Source: Candidatus Flexifilum breve (lineage in GTDB: Bacteria > Chloroflexota > Anaerolineae > Aggregatilineales > Phototrophicaceae). From it: a stretch of DNA of 64,000 nt. Both the position numbers and the translations under genes were made by a program. This document shows, piece by piece, positions 14,261-22,927 of the stretch (position 1 is the stretch's first letter; every line of letters begins with the position of its first letter). Where the stretch lies: the NCBI GenBank assembly GCA_016717205.1, contig JADKGC010000001.1, positions 682,001 to 746,000 on the forward strand. The letters run 5' to 3'. The notes beneath the pieces are model-generated. The model searched no databases and was not told where the DNA came from. It saw nothing but the letters and a program-made list of their open reading frames with translations.

Positions 14261-17200
14261 TTATAAGCCTGTTGGACGCGGTAATTTGACGTAGAACTGA
14301 CTACCGACGCCGATGGTGGACTCCAGCCAGATACTGCCATTCAGCAGTTCGACCGAGCGCCGCACAATTGCGAGGCCGATGCCCGTTCCGGGATAGTGTT
14401 CCGCGCTGTGCAGACGCTGAAACACATTGAAGATCTTGTCGTGAAACTCCGGATCGATGCCCAGACCATTGTCCGCCACGCGGACCACAACGGCCTCGGG
14501 TTCGATCGTGCAATCAACGCGCAGCACAGGCGCCACGCCGGGCCGCTGATAAATCATGCCGTTCTCCAGCAGATTCGCGAAAATCTGCATGAGCAGCGTT
14601 TTGTCTCCGCGGACCTCAGGCAAAGTCTCTGCCAGCTCGATTTGCGCCCCATATTTAGTAACCTGGGGCCGCAGCATCTCGATTACATCTAGCAGCAGCT
14701 TGCGTAACGGGATGGTTCCGAGGCGCACATGCTGACGACCGAGGCGCGAGTAGTCCAGCAGGTCAGTGATGAGCTGATTCATCTGGCCGCCCGCGTCCAC
14801 AATATAGTCAAAGTACCGCTGACCTTCTTCGTTCAAGCTGCTGCGGTGGCGGCGCGCAATAATCTCTGCGAATCCCTGAACAGCCCGCAGCGGCGCGCGC
14901 AGATCGTGAGAGACCGAATAACTGAACATTTCCAATTCGCGGTTCACATGTTCAAGTTCAGCCGTGCGGTCGCGCACACGCTGTTCCAGTTCGAGATTGT
15001 GCTGGGCGATCTGGTCATACAGTTCGGCCTGATGCAGCGCGATTGCAATCTGATCCGCGATTTCTTCCGCAATCTGTTGATGTTCGAGCGTGAAGAAGTT
15101 GACCTTCGTGGAGGCCAGCGCCAGTACCCCGATCAACCGACCTTGTACAAGCATCGGGTTCGCCATCGCTGAATGCACATGTTGGGTCTCCAGATCTTCA
15201 GCAAGCTGCGCTTTGGGACCGTGCTGCGTGGCTAAATCCGGTGTGACCACCGACAACCCTGCTTTCAGCCGTTCAAGAACGTTATTGGGGACGACGGGTT
15301 GGCTGTCACCAACATGAATTTGCAGTTCGGAAGCCTGCTGCCAGGCAATTGCTCGTTCTTCGGTGAGTTCCCGGTTGTAGAGTACGATGCTGAGCCATTC
15401 GCAGGGTATAAGTCTTTCCAACCGCGTCAGAACCGCCCGGGCAATGGCCTCAGGTGATGAGGCGCCCAGAATATGATGGTCAATATCGTGGAGCGTGGAT
15501 AAACGCTCGTTATAACGTTGGAGCACTTCTTCCGCTTCGCGGCGTTTCGTGAGGAGGTTAAGCCGATGAAAAGCCGAGGCGATATTACTCGCCATCGCTA
15601 TCAAATATTCCTGTTCGGTAGGCGTGGGTACACGTACCCCTTCGTCGCCGAATGTTCCGGTACCGATCGCCCCCATGTGATAATCGAACGTGATGATGGG
15701 CACATTGATGATCGTCCGGTTGTTCAGCATGGCTACGAGCTCTTTACGTGTGCGCGGATCTGTCCGAGCATCTTCCACGATGACGATCGACCTTGAATTG
15801 ACGATCTCCTCCATCATCGGATCGCCATCAACTTTCAAGGTGACGACTTCTTCAGTGGCGAGCAGCACATGCCTGATATGGCCGCCGACCGCTAACAATC
15901 GAGCGTAATGGCGATCATCATCCATCAGATACGCCCATAAGTTCTTGTAACCGAGGACGGTTCTGACTTCCTCCAGCGCCAGATTCAGCACATCGAGATA
16001 AGTCTCGACAAATTCGAGACCACGTGAGAGCCGCAGCAGCGACTGCGAATGCTGCTCGCGTTCGCGCAGCGTATTTTCGAGCCGCTTGTTGGCGCTGATG
16101 TCGACCGAAAACGTGGCAAATCGATCGCCATAGGGTGGCGTCGTCATGATATGAAACCAGCGCTTGGTTGGCTCATAGTACATGTCGGTATGTACGACAG
16201 TTTCGCTTCCGCGATGCTGTTCCCACCACTGCTGAATAAATTCGGGCTGCATGTGGTAGATGTTGGTCGCGCGTTGGCCGATCACATGCTCCCGACTGTA
16301 CACGGAGTGGCGGGTAAAGGCCGGATTCACATCAAGAATCTGGTAGTCGATAACCTGCCCCTGAGCATCCCGAATAATCTCATTGATGGCAACGCCCTCA
16401 TCCATCACATTGAAGAGGTTACGGTAGCGATCTTCGCTTGCCTGCAAGCGCTGATAGCTCAGGATTGTCGAAAGCGCATCGGCCAAGCGCCGGCTGATTT
16501 CTTTGAACAACCGGATCTCTTCTGCGTTCCACACTCGCCCATACGAACACTGGTGCAGCACAAAAGACCACGCCTTCCCAACCTTCGGGTAAAACGCCAT
16601 TCCGATGAACGATTGGACGTGAAAGGCCGCTGCCATCTCAAAAGGAACCGGATGCGTGGCGCCGGGACCGAACAGCACAGGGTCAGGGGAAGCGCGCAGG
16701 AGGCGGTAAACGTGTGCGCCCACGGGATCAAGCGGGAGGTCTACCCCGATCGGGAGCAAGCCGGGGTATTCCGGACGAGTGCGCTCCATCGGCACACGCC
16801 ATATGCGGGCGTCCGGATCACAGGGGTAAACGAATGACGCGCGATCACACTCAAAGATTGTCAGCAATGTATCCAGTACATCCCGCAGCATCTGATCCAG
16901 ATCATTCGTCCCCTGAATCGCGCGGTTCACCTGATCCATGCGTTCGAAGAAGCGGAGATGAGCGAGGCGTTCTTCCTCCGCTTGTTTGCGCAGCGTGAGG
17001 TCAGTGACGACCGCAAAGCTTCCCAGAAATCGACCTTGTTCATCGAGGAAGGGCGTGCCTGAGACAAGAGTCGTGATCGGCGTGCCATCGCGCCGCAACC
17101 AATCGATTTGGTAGAGACTTTGTTTGCCCTGTCGGCGTAGAACAAGTTGGGCGTCATAGATCGGCTGACTGGCCGTGTCCATAAACGCATGGAGCGTTCT

Positions 17201-17449
17201 ACCAATCAGTTCTTCCATCGAGTAGCCGAGCAATTCCGTGAAGCGGTGGTTGGCGTAGTTGACCTTGAGGTTGGCATCGATGGACACTAGTCCATCGTTC
17301 ATGGCTTCCACGAGCAGTTCGTAGCGTTTTTCGCTGGCCAGCAGCGCCAGCGATGCCCGTCCTTTGTCAGGTGGAAACTGCGGCAAAGCGTAAGAGTGAT
17401 CACTCGCTCCTGCGTCGTTTGCTGAGCCTTCATCCATGAGAGTACCCAT
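14261..17449 (-). CDS. PAS/GAF phytochrome-like sensor histidine kinase
   Basis: A 1062-residue cytoplasmic kinase, first gene of the operon. Order: PAS (about 38-160, ending DLTLRKQAEEER), GAF (about 170-340), PAS (about 345-460), GAF (about 480-640), GAF (about 660-820), coiled coil, then HisKA with the H-box SYSVSHDLRAPLRAV and an ATPase domain with NLLENGMIYQ, DNGLGIDPEF and GTGIGLAIVRR. The C-terminal kinase module is of the bacteriophytochrome subfamily, but no bilin-binding Cys is obvious, so light sensing is not established. The ATG at 17449 is the first good start. It probably phosphorylates the small regulator encoded 12 bases downstream. Confidence 0.93.
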   Translation of the reverse strand: MGTLMDEGSANDAGASDHSYALPQFPPDKGRASLALLASEKRYELLVEAMNDGLVSIDANLKVNYANHRFTELLGYSMEELIGRTLHAFMDTASQPIYDAQLVLRRQGKQSLYQIDWLRRDGTPITTLVSGTPFLDEQGRFLGSFAVVTDLTLRKQAEEERLAHLRFFERMDQVNRAIQGTNDLDQMLRDVLDTLLTIFECDRASFVYPCDPDARIWRVPMERTRPEYPGLLPIGVDLPLDPVGAHVYRLLRASPDPVLFGPGATHPVPFEMAAAFHVQSFIGMAFYPKVGKAWSFVLHQCSYGRVWNAEEIRLFKEISRRLADALSTILSYQRLQASEDRYRNLFNVMDEGVAINEIIRDAQGQVIDYQILDVNPAFTRHSVYSREHVIGQRATNIYHMQPEFIQQWWEQHRGSETVVHTDMYYEPTKRWFHIMTTPPYGDRFATFSVDISANKRLENTLREREQHSQSLLRLSRGLEFVETYLDVLNLALEEVRTVLGYKNLWAYLMDDDRHYARLLAVGGHIRHVLLATEEVVTLKVDGDPMMEEIVNSRSIVIVEDARTDPRTRKELVAMLNNRTIINVPIITFDYHMGAIGTGTFGDEGVRVPTPTEQEYLIAMASNIASAFHRLNLLTKRREAEEVLQRYNERLSTLHDIDHHILGASSPEAIARAVLTRLERLIPCEWLSIVLYNRELTEERAIAWQQASELQIHVGDSQPVVPNNVLERLKAGLSVVTPDLATQHGPKAQLAEDLETQHVHSAMANPMLVQGRLIGVLALASTKVNFFTLEHQQIAEEIADQIAIALHQAELYDQIAQHNLELEQRVRDRTAELEHVNRELEMFSYSVSHDLRAPLRAVQGFAEIIARRHRSSLNEEGQRYFDYIVDAGGQMNQLITDLLDYSRLGRQHVRLGTIPLRKLLLDVIEMLRPQVTKYGAQIELAETLPEVRGDKTLLMQIFANLLENGMIYQRPGVAPVLRVDCTIEPEAVVVRVADNGLGIDPEFHDKIFNVFQRLHSAEHYPGTGIGLAIVRRSVELLNGSIWLESTIGVGSQFYVKLPRPTGL

Positions 17450-17573
17450 CTGCCGTAAATCGATCGATCATCGCTACGTCCTATTCTCATTATACGCCCG
17501 ATTTACGCGGCAAACTTACGTCCGTCTGGGGAGAGAGCGCTAGATTTTAGTCGCCGGGCAGAAGGCACAGATC

Positions 17574-18362
17574 GTGACTGAGGAGTGGCGGCAGGCGTGC
17601 AGTCACCGCCGATCGCACAGCAAGCTCGGCTACCTGCCACAGACAGTTCTCACTCTACTTGGGCTAGTTCATGAGGGGATAGATCAGCACCACCCACGGC
17701 GCTGGAAACCCCAGTTTCCACACGACTGTCCTCACTGCCAAGCCGGATTGAGGCTGCAAGTCCTGCGTTCCAAAACCGACATTCGCCCCTACAGCGAATG
17801 TAAGAGTCGTCGCGGACGCAAGAAGATACTGCCGACGCATGGATTTGCCTGCCCCAACCCTGAATGCCTGTATTGCGGCATGACCGACAACCAGCTTCAC
17901 GCGCTTGTCGGCTATAGTTCACACAACGGCATTCAACGCTTCAAGTGTCAAGTCGGTGCCAAGGTGTTCACCAGCCGAGTCAACATCCCACTCTACTATC
18001 TCAAAACTGCCCCGAAACAAGTCGAGTTTGTGCTGCTGTTTGCGCGTTTATGCCAAGTCGGACTCCGCTCTCTCATCCAAACCACGTTCGTCGAGCGCGT
18101 CAACCTCACCTTTCGTCAATCCGTCGCTGCCCTCTCCCGACGGACGTGATCATATGCCCAGACGAAGCGGCATCTGCTGCTCCACTGCGAGTGGTTTCGC
18201 CTCTGCTATCATTTCGTCCGGGCGCACGAATCGTTGGCTCTCGAGGTTCTCGGTTTGAAGCGGCGCTTTCGTTTATGTTCTCCGGCGATGGCGCTCAATT
18301 TAGCCGACCACCTCTGGTCGATTCGCGACCTGCTGCACTACCCCATGCCGCCGGTCGTTTAA
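17574..18362 (+). pseudogene. Transposase pseudogene (zinc-ribbon DDE type)
   Basis: The frame opens at GTG 17574 and holds a zinc ribbon (CPHCQAGLRLQV), a second one (CPNPECLYCG) and a motif FTSRVNIPLYYLKTAPKQ, typical of a transposase family common in Chloroflexota. About 20 residues later it jumps to FVERVNLTFRQSVAALSRRT, which in full-length relatives lies far downstream: the catalytic core has been deleted. A TGA at 18147-18149 stands where Trp is expected, and the frame then continues YAQTKRHLLLHCEWF to a TAA at 18360-18362. So it is doubly dead. The C-terminal tail matches the remnant at 1781-1984. Confidence 0.8.
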
Positions 18363-18374
18363 CCTACTAAAACC

Positions 18375-18425
18375 AAAAAACACCCCACTCTTAACGCGCT
18401 GTTGGGTGGGAATATTGTGTTTTTT
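18375..18425 (+). terminator. Terminator-like hairpin
   Basis: AAAAAACAC (18375-18383) can pair with GTGTTTTTT (18417-18425), with an inner CCCAC/GTGGG stem. The U-rich 3' arm makes it a possible intrinsic terminator for transcription coming through the dead transposase, and the A/T symmetry would allow both directions. About 180 bases without a gene follow; a -10-like TATACT near 18557 may belong to the methyltransferase gene, but no good -35 was found. Confidence 0.5.
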
Positions 18426-18605
18426 CACCCCGTTGACCGCATTTTGGGCGGGTAAATCCCTTTTTCGACCGAAATGCGAGTGCGAAAGCACATTTTGAAT
18501 TGTCAACGATGCCCATTTACTGCGCCCGCTGAGACGAGCGTCAAGCGTAACAAAAGGTATACTTCGGGAAAAGTGTAGTTCTGCTCACCACGAACAAGGA
18601 ACATC

Positions 18606-19496
18606 ATGCAAACCAGCTTATCCAAACTACTAAATTCAAACCGCACGGTCGTTGCCGACGGCGCCATGGGCACCATGCTTTTTGCACTTGGGCTAAAAAA
18701 TGGCGAATCGCCTGAATTGTGGAATGTCGAGCAGGCAGACAAAGTGCGGAGTGTACATCGCGCCTATATTGAGGCGGGCTCACAGATTGTGCTGACAAAT
18801 ACTTTTGGCTGCAACCGCGTCCGTCTGGCGCGGCATCATCTGGAAGATCGCGCCGCCGAATTGAACATTGCCGGGGCGCGGAATGCCCGCGCCGAAGCCG
18901 ATGCCGCCGCGCATCCGGTCGTTATCGCCGGGTCGATCGGGCCAACCGGAGTCATGCTTGAGCCGTACGGCGACCTTGAATATGCTGAGGCGGTCGACAT
19001 TTTCGCTGAGCAGGCGCAGGCGCTGATCGCCGGCGGAGTCGACGTGCTGTGGATCGAAACGATGTCGGCTCTGGAAGAAGTGAACGCGGCGGCTGAAGGC
19101 TGTCGGCGCGTTGACCCCACCTTCCCCATCGTCACGACGATGACCTACGATACCAAGGGACGCACCATGATGGGCGTCACGCCTGAAAAGGCCATTCAAA
19201 CGTTGGATACCCTACAGGTAGTCGCTTTGGGCGCCAACTGCGGCAACGGTCCCGACGAAATTGAAGCGGTCATTCAGAAGATGCACGCCAAAAACCCGAG
19301 CGATGTGCTGATCGCCAAAGCCAACGCCGGCCTGCCGCGCATGACGGACGCAGGCCCCGTCTACGACGCCACACCCGAAGTGATGGCCGAGTATGCGCTC
19401 CGCGTGCGCGATCTTGGCGCGCGCATCATCGGCACCTGCTGCGGAAGTAATCCCCAGCACATTCGCGCCATCGTCCAGGCGCTTAACACCCCATAA
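18606..19496 (+). CDS. Homocysteine S-methyltransferase domain protein
   Basis: A 296-residue stand-alone barrel matching the N-terminal (Pfam S-methyl_trans) domain of MetH and betaine-homocysteine methyltransferase. It binds Zn and homocysteine thiolate and accepts a methyl group. Visible: DGAMGTML near residue 19, the first zinc Cys in LGANCGNG and the pair in IGTCCGSNP. The B12-binding, folate and activation domains of MetH are absent. The gene precedes the regulator and transport genes, and a corrinoid protein is encoded at 32740, so methyl transfer from that protein to homocysteine is plausible. Relatives act with a partner corrinoid protein (MtgB/MtmB-type systems, or MetH split forms). 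GAACAAGGA lies just before the ATG. A strong hairpin closes the gene. Confidence 0.9.
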   Translation: MQTSLSKLLNSNRTVVADGAMGTMLFALGLKNGESPELWNVEQADKVRSVHRAYIEAGSQIVLTNTFGCNRVRLARHHLEDRAAELNIAGARNARAEADAAAHPVVIAGSIGPTGVMLEPYGDLEYAEAVDIFAEQAQALIAGGVDVLWIETMSALEEVNAAAEGCRRVDPTFPIVTTMTYDTKGRTMMGVTPEKAIQTLDTLQVVALGANCGNGPDEIEAVIQKMHAKNPSDVLIAKANAGLPRMTDAGPVYDATPEVMAEYALRVRDLGARIIGTCCGSNPQHIRAIVQALNTP

Positions 19497-19511
19497 GGCT
19501 CCCGCTGCCGC

Positions 19512-19548
19512 AGCGCCGATCTTCTTGACATTCGGGAAGATCGGCGCT
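19512..19548 (+). terminator. 13-bp perfect hairpin after methyltransferase gene
   Basis: AGCGCCGATCTTC (19512-19524) pairs perfectly with GAAGATCGGCGCT (19536-19548) around an 11-base loop. There is no U-run, so it may be a factor-dependent terminator or a transcript-end stabiliser. A TTGACA in the loop (19525-19530) could serve as a -35 for the regulator gene, with a weak TACTCT -10 at 19548-19553. Confidence 0.6.
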
Positions 19549-19568
19549 ACTCTCAAATGTACAACGAT

Positions 19569-19588
19569 GTATACAGACATATAGAGAT
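19569..19588 (+). promoter_or_regulatory. Probable GntR operator half-site
   Basis: GTATACAGA matches the left half of the 20-bp palindrome at 30717-30736 base for base; the right half (CATATAGAGAT) is degenerate. It lies just before the regulator start at 19602 and would give negative autoregulation. If it works as DNA operator it argues for the later start codon. Confidence 0.55.
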
Positions 19589-19601
19589 GTGTGGTGCCTC
19601 T

Positions 19602-20399
19602 ATGCTGCCTCAAATTGATCGATATAGTCCAATTCCAATCTATCAGCAGATCAAGGACTGGATGCGCGGCAATATTCTCAATGGGACGTGGGGCGAACAC
19701 TATCAGCTTCAAGCGGAAGATGATCTTGCCCAAGCGCTCAACGTTAATCGGGGCACCTTGCGTAATGCCATCAAGTCGCTGATGGAAGAAGGTCTGCTCA
19801 TCCGCATCCACGGCAAAGGGACCTTCGTCACGCACAAAAAGGTCGAGCAGCCGCTGGCGGAAAGCCTGATGACCTTTTCTGAAGCCCTCATTCAGCAGAA
19901 CATCGCCTACACCACCACGACCCTCCAGCAGCAGGTCATCCCCGCCGACGAGGATCTCGCCGCACTCTTCCACCTTGACTTGGACGCGCCGATTTTGTGG
20001 CTCCAGCGTGTGCGGCACGTCGAAAACAAACCCATTATTTACTTCGCGAACTACGTGCCGACCGCCAACTTCCCACAAATTGAGCAGAAAGATTTCTCTA
20101 CACGCCGCCTGTTCGACGTGATGGAACATGATTACGGCCTCAAGATCGCATGGGCTCAGCGCTACTTTGAAGCTTGCACGGCAGATGCGCAAGTGGCCGC
20201 GGCGCTGAACATCAGCGTTGGCAGCCCGGTGATGTACGCCAAACAGATCACGTATTCGAACAACGATGTGCCCATCGAAGCCTCCGACATCTGGATTCGG
20301 GGCGATAGTTTCCGGCTGTCAGCAAACGTACTGCGGGGCGAATCACTTAACTTGCTCAATGGTGTGCCCGATCTGGTGCAATCGGAGATACGGGTTTAG
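19602..20399 (+). CDS. GntR-family regulator with UTRA domain
   Basis: A 265-residue repressor-type regulator. Residues about 8-75 are a winged helix (PIPIYQQIKDWMRG, LAQALNVNRGTLRNAIKSLM, EEGLLIRIHGKGTFV), and residues about 95-250 are a UTRA ligand domain (PILWLQRVRHVENKPIIYFA, SPVMYAKQITY). UTRA regulators often sense sugar phosphates or related effectors. I choose the ATG at 19602 (MLPQIDRYSPIPIYQQ), the usual distance before the winged helix; the frame opens earlier at 19557, but that stretch contains the operator-like sequence. The next gene starts 37 bases later, so it is likely the first gene of the ribose-type operon. It probably also binds the two palindromes at 30645 and 30717. Confidence 0.92.
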   Translation: MLPQIDRYSPIPIYQQIKDWMRGNILNGTWGEHYQLQAEDDLAQALNVNRGTLRNAIKSLMEEGLLIRIHGKGTFVTHKKVEQPLAESLMTFSEALIQQNIAYTTTTLQQQVIPADEDLAALFHLDLDAPILWLQRVRHVENKPIIYFANYVPTANFPQIEQKDFSTRRLFDVMEHDYGLKIAWAQRYFEACTADAQVAAALNISVGSPVMYAKQITYSNNDVPIEASDIWIRGDSFRLSANVLRGESLNLLNGVPDLVQSEIRV

Positions 20400-20436
20400 C
20401 CCCGTAGTTTTGGCATTATGAAAAAGGAACTGACAC

Positions 20437-21753
20437 ATGCAGCAAACGGAATTTTTGCCCGGCAACCATGAGCGCGGCCGCTACATGCGGATGGATACAG
20501 CGCAAATACTAAAACGATTTTTCTTTTGTGAACGCGCTTTGATTATTGCTCAAGCTGGCTGGATTGCCGGGTTAGCCCCGCTCGAAATCAAAATCGAACT
20601 CCCGCGGATGTTCTGGGAAGATGCGCTGGTTGCCGACGCCCTGCGGACCCGCGTGTTTGAGCTGCGTTACCCCAGCCGCCTGCTCGAAATTGCCGACGAT
20701 GCTCCCGTGGTCAGCCTATTCGAAGCCGCCAAAGATGCCCCCAGCGGGGCGGCTTTCCTGCTCGCTTTGGCGCGTGTTTACAAGCCCGCCCTCCTCACTG
20801 CTTATCAAGCCTATCTCGGTATGGCGGACACCATCGCGGATGGTCCAACGGTGCACTTTCTACGCACGGCTGTTGCCGATAAGCAGCGCCAGATCCAGCA
20901 GCTTGAGCAGTTTGCTTCAGCGTCCCTGCAGCAAGCCGCACCAGCCGAAATCGACGAAGCTCATGCCTGGGTCAACGCCCTGCGCCGCCAATTGGACGCC
21001 GTCGGGTTGGGGTTAGATGCGCCGCGCGCCGTGGAACATGACATGGTGACACCGCTGCGGAAGTCGTTCCAGTTTGCCGAAATCCCCGCGCGCGATGCCC
21101 GGTTCGCGCAGGTGCGCTACTACTGGCCCAACGTCATCGACAGCAGTTTCCCGTATGGCGACGGCATGATGCTCCAACTGCGCAGTGCGGTCAGCCACCT
21201 GAATGAAGTCTGGGCGGTGGAAACCGGGGGCGCGATTCTCTATTTCTTCGCCGATGCGCTCGATTGGGAATTCGTGGTCGATGCAGCGCGGTGGACGTAC
21301 GACGAAGCGCGGCACACGCAAATGGGTTATGCTCGCCTCATCGGCTGGGGTTTTCAGCCCAAGGAACTGCCGCTCGGCACCTATATTTATGATGCAGCCC
21401 GCGGGCAAGACCCCATTATCCGGCTCGGGATGCTGCATTACTTTGAAACCAAGAATATTGGCAAGAAGCACGACCGGGCGGCGGCTTTCGCCAGTTATCA
21501 CGACGATGTGAGTCAGCACGACATGGAATTCGACTGGGCGGATGAGACGATCCACGCGCATTACGGCAGCAAGTGGTTGGCCGCCCTGCGCGAAAAATTC
21601 CCGTCACTGCCTGATCGGGAAACACTGCATAACCGCTGCGATCAGCTGGTCGAGCAGGTCGTTGCGGAAGCTGTCGAAACGGACAGACAAGCGATCTATG
21701 CTGTGACAGAGGCGATGGTTGCCAAAGCGAACCACCGTTTGACGTTGGTGTGA
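20437..21753 (+). CDS. DUF455-like ferritin-fold protein
   Basis: A 438-residue helical cytoplasmic protein of the ferritin-like DUF455 type. Candidate di-metal ligands: E in FFFCERALIIAQAGW, YDEARHTQMG, LHYFETKNIG and MEFDWADETIHAHYG. The EARH and E/H-rich helices fit a diiron carboxylate centre, but no activity is established for the family. It stands between the regulator and the importer genes, so it probably belongs to the same catabolic route; hydroxylation or deamination of the substrate are guesses. AAAAAGGAACTG gives a good ribosome site for the ATG at 20437. Family name is from recalled motifs, not a search. Confidence 0.7.
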   Translation: MQQTEFLPGNHERGRYMRMDTAQILKRFFFCERALIIAQAGWIAGLAPLEIKIELPRMFWEDALVADALRTRVFELRYPSRLLEIADDAPVVSLFEAAKDAPSGAAFLLALARVYKPALLTAYQAYLGMADTIADGPTVHFLRTAVADKQRQIQQLEQFASASLQQAAPAEIDEAHAWVNALRRQLDAVGLGLDAPRAVEHDMVTPLRKSFQFAEIPARDARFAQVRYYWPNVIDSSFPYGDGMMLQLRSAVSHLNEVWAVETGGAILYFFADALDWEFVVDAARWTYDEARHTQMGYARLIGWGFQPKELPLGTYIYDAARGQDPIIRLGMLHYFETKNIGKKHDRAAAFASYHDDVSQHDMEFDWADETIHAHYGSKWLAALREKFPSLPDRETLHNRCDQLVEQVVAEAVETDRQAIYAVTEAMVAKANHRLTLV

Positions 21754-21808
21754 GCAAGCCGGGGCTCATCCTCGGCCAAACGCTCAACAAATAAGGAATA
21801 AATCTGTT

Positions 21809-22831
21809 ATGGAAGCTTCAAATTCTCGTAGTACGCCTGCTCCACACACCGGGTGGCGTCTTCGCAACCTGTTTGCTGCCCGCGAAGCTGGCGTTTTCAT
21901 CGCTTTAATCCTGATGTGCGTATTTTTAGCGCTCACATCCGAAGCTTTTCTGAGCACGCGTAACCTGCTCAATATCGGGCGACAGGTGTCACTGATCGGC
22001 ATTATGGCGGTCGGCATGACCTTCGTCTTGATCTCCGGCGAGGTTGATCTCTCCGTCGGGTCGACTTACGCCCTCGCTGGGCTGGTGACGGGGATGCTGC
22101 TCATTCAGCAGTGGACGATGCTCCCCGCCATTGCAGTTGGCTTACTGATCGGCGTCGGGATTGGCGTGCTCAACGGCGCGCTGTCCACCTACGGCAAACT
22201 TCCTTCGTTCATCACCACCTTAGGCATGCTGAGCATTGTTCGCGGTGCCGCTCTGCTCATCACCGATGGGCAGCCGGTGACCGTCAATATCCGTCAGGGC
22301 GTCCTGCCGGATGTGCTCGAACAGTTCGAGTTCATCGGACAGGGCTACCTGTTCGGTCAAATCCCCATGCAGCTCGTGTTCTTCATCATCATCGCGATTC
22401 TCGGCGCTATCGTGCTCTCGCTGACGACCTTCGGCTTCCGCGTCTACGCGGTGGGCGGCGGGCAAAAAGCCGCGCGCGTCTCAGGTATCCGCGTCTTCAG
22501 CGTCAAGGTGTGGTCGTTCATCATTATGGGGACCCTCGCCGGGCTGGCCGGCATCTTGAGTATGGCGTTCTTGCCGAGCGGTCAAGCCGGTCGTACGGGC
22601 TTGGGGTTGGAACTGGATGTGATCGCAGCCACCATTGTCGGGGGCGCATCGCTCTCCGGCGGTGAGGGCACCATCCCGGGCACCATCCTCGGCGTGTTGA
22701 TCATCGGCGTGCTGCGCAACGGGTTGGTGCTGCTGGGCATTTCGCCGTTCGCGCAGGAACTCATCATCGGCCTGGTGATCATCATCGCGGTGGCCATCGA
22801 TAAATGGACCGCCACCCGCCGCGCGGCATAA
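21809..22831 (+). CDS. rbsC: Ribose-type ABC transporter permease
   Basis: A 340-residue inner-membrane permease of the CUT2 (RbsC/XylH) family with about 8-10 membrane segments. The family fingerprints are GMTFVLISGEVDLSVGSTYAL, TLGMLSIVRGAALLI, GVLNGALSTYG and TIVGGASLSGGEGTIPGT. The N-terminus (first 25 residues) is soluble. It works with the ATPase at 24971 and the binding protein at 22928. It follows the DUF455 gene by 55 bases and is in the same direction. Typical CUT2 substrates are pentoses, hexoses, nucleosides or autoinducer-2; the sequence alone does not decide. A small hairpin (TGCCA/TGGCA near 22840) sits between this gene and the binding protein. Confidence 0.93.
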   Translation: MEASNSRSTPAPHTGWRLRNLFAAREAGVFIALILMCVFLALTSEAFLSTRNLLNIGRQVSLIGIMAVGMTFVLISGEVDLSVGSTYALAGLVTGMLLIQQWTMLPAIAVGLLIGVGIGVLNGALSTYGKLPSFITTLGMLSIVRGAALLITDGQPVTVNIRQGVLPDVLEQFEFIGQGYLFGQIPMQLVFFIIIAILGAIVLSLTTFGFRVYAVGGGQKAARVSGIRVFSVKVWSFIIMGTLAGLAGILSMAFLPSGQAGRTGLGLELDVIAATIVGGASLSGGEGTIPGTILGVLIIGVLRNGLVLLGISPFAQELIIGLVIIIAVAIDKWTATRRAA

Positions 22832-22927
22832 ATAACTTTGCCACCCTTTGGCAGTTCTACGGAAACTCTGGACACCTTCCGTTTGATTTGCGCATTAAGT
22901 TAAGTGCATTCATGAGGAGTATTTCAA

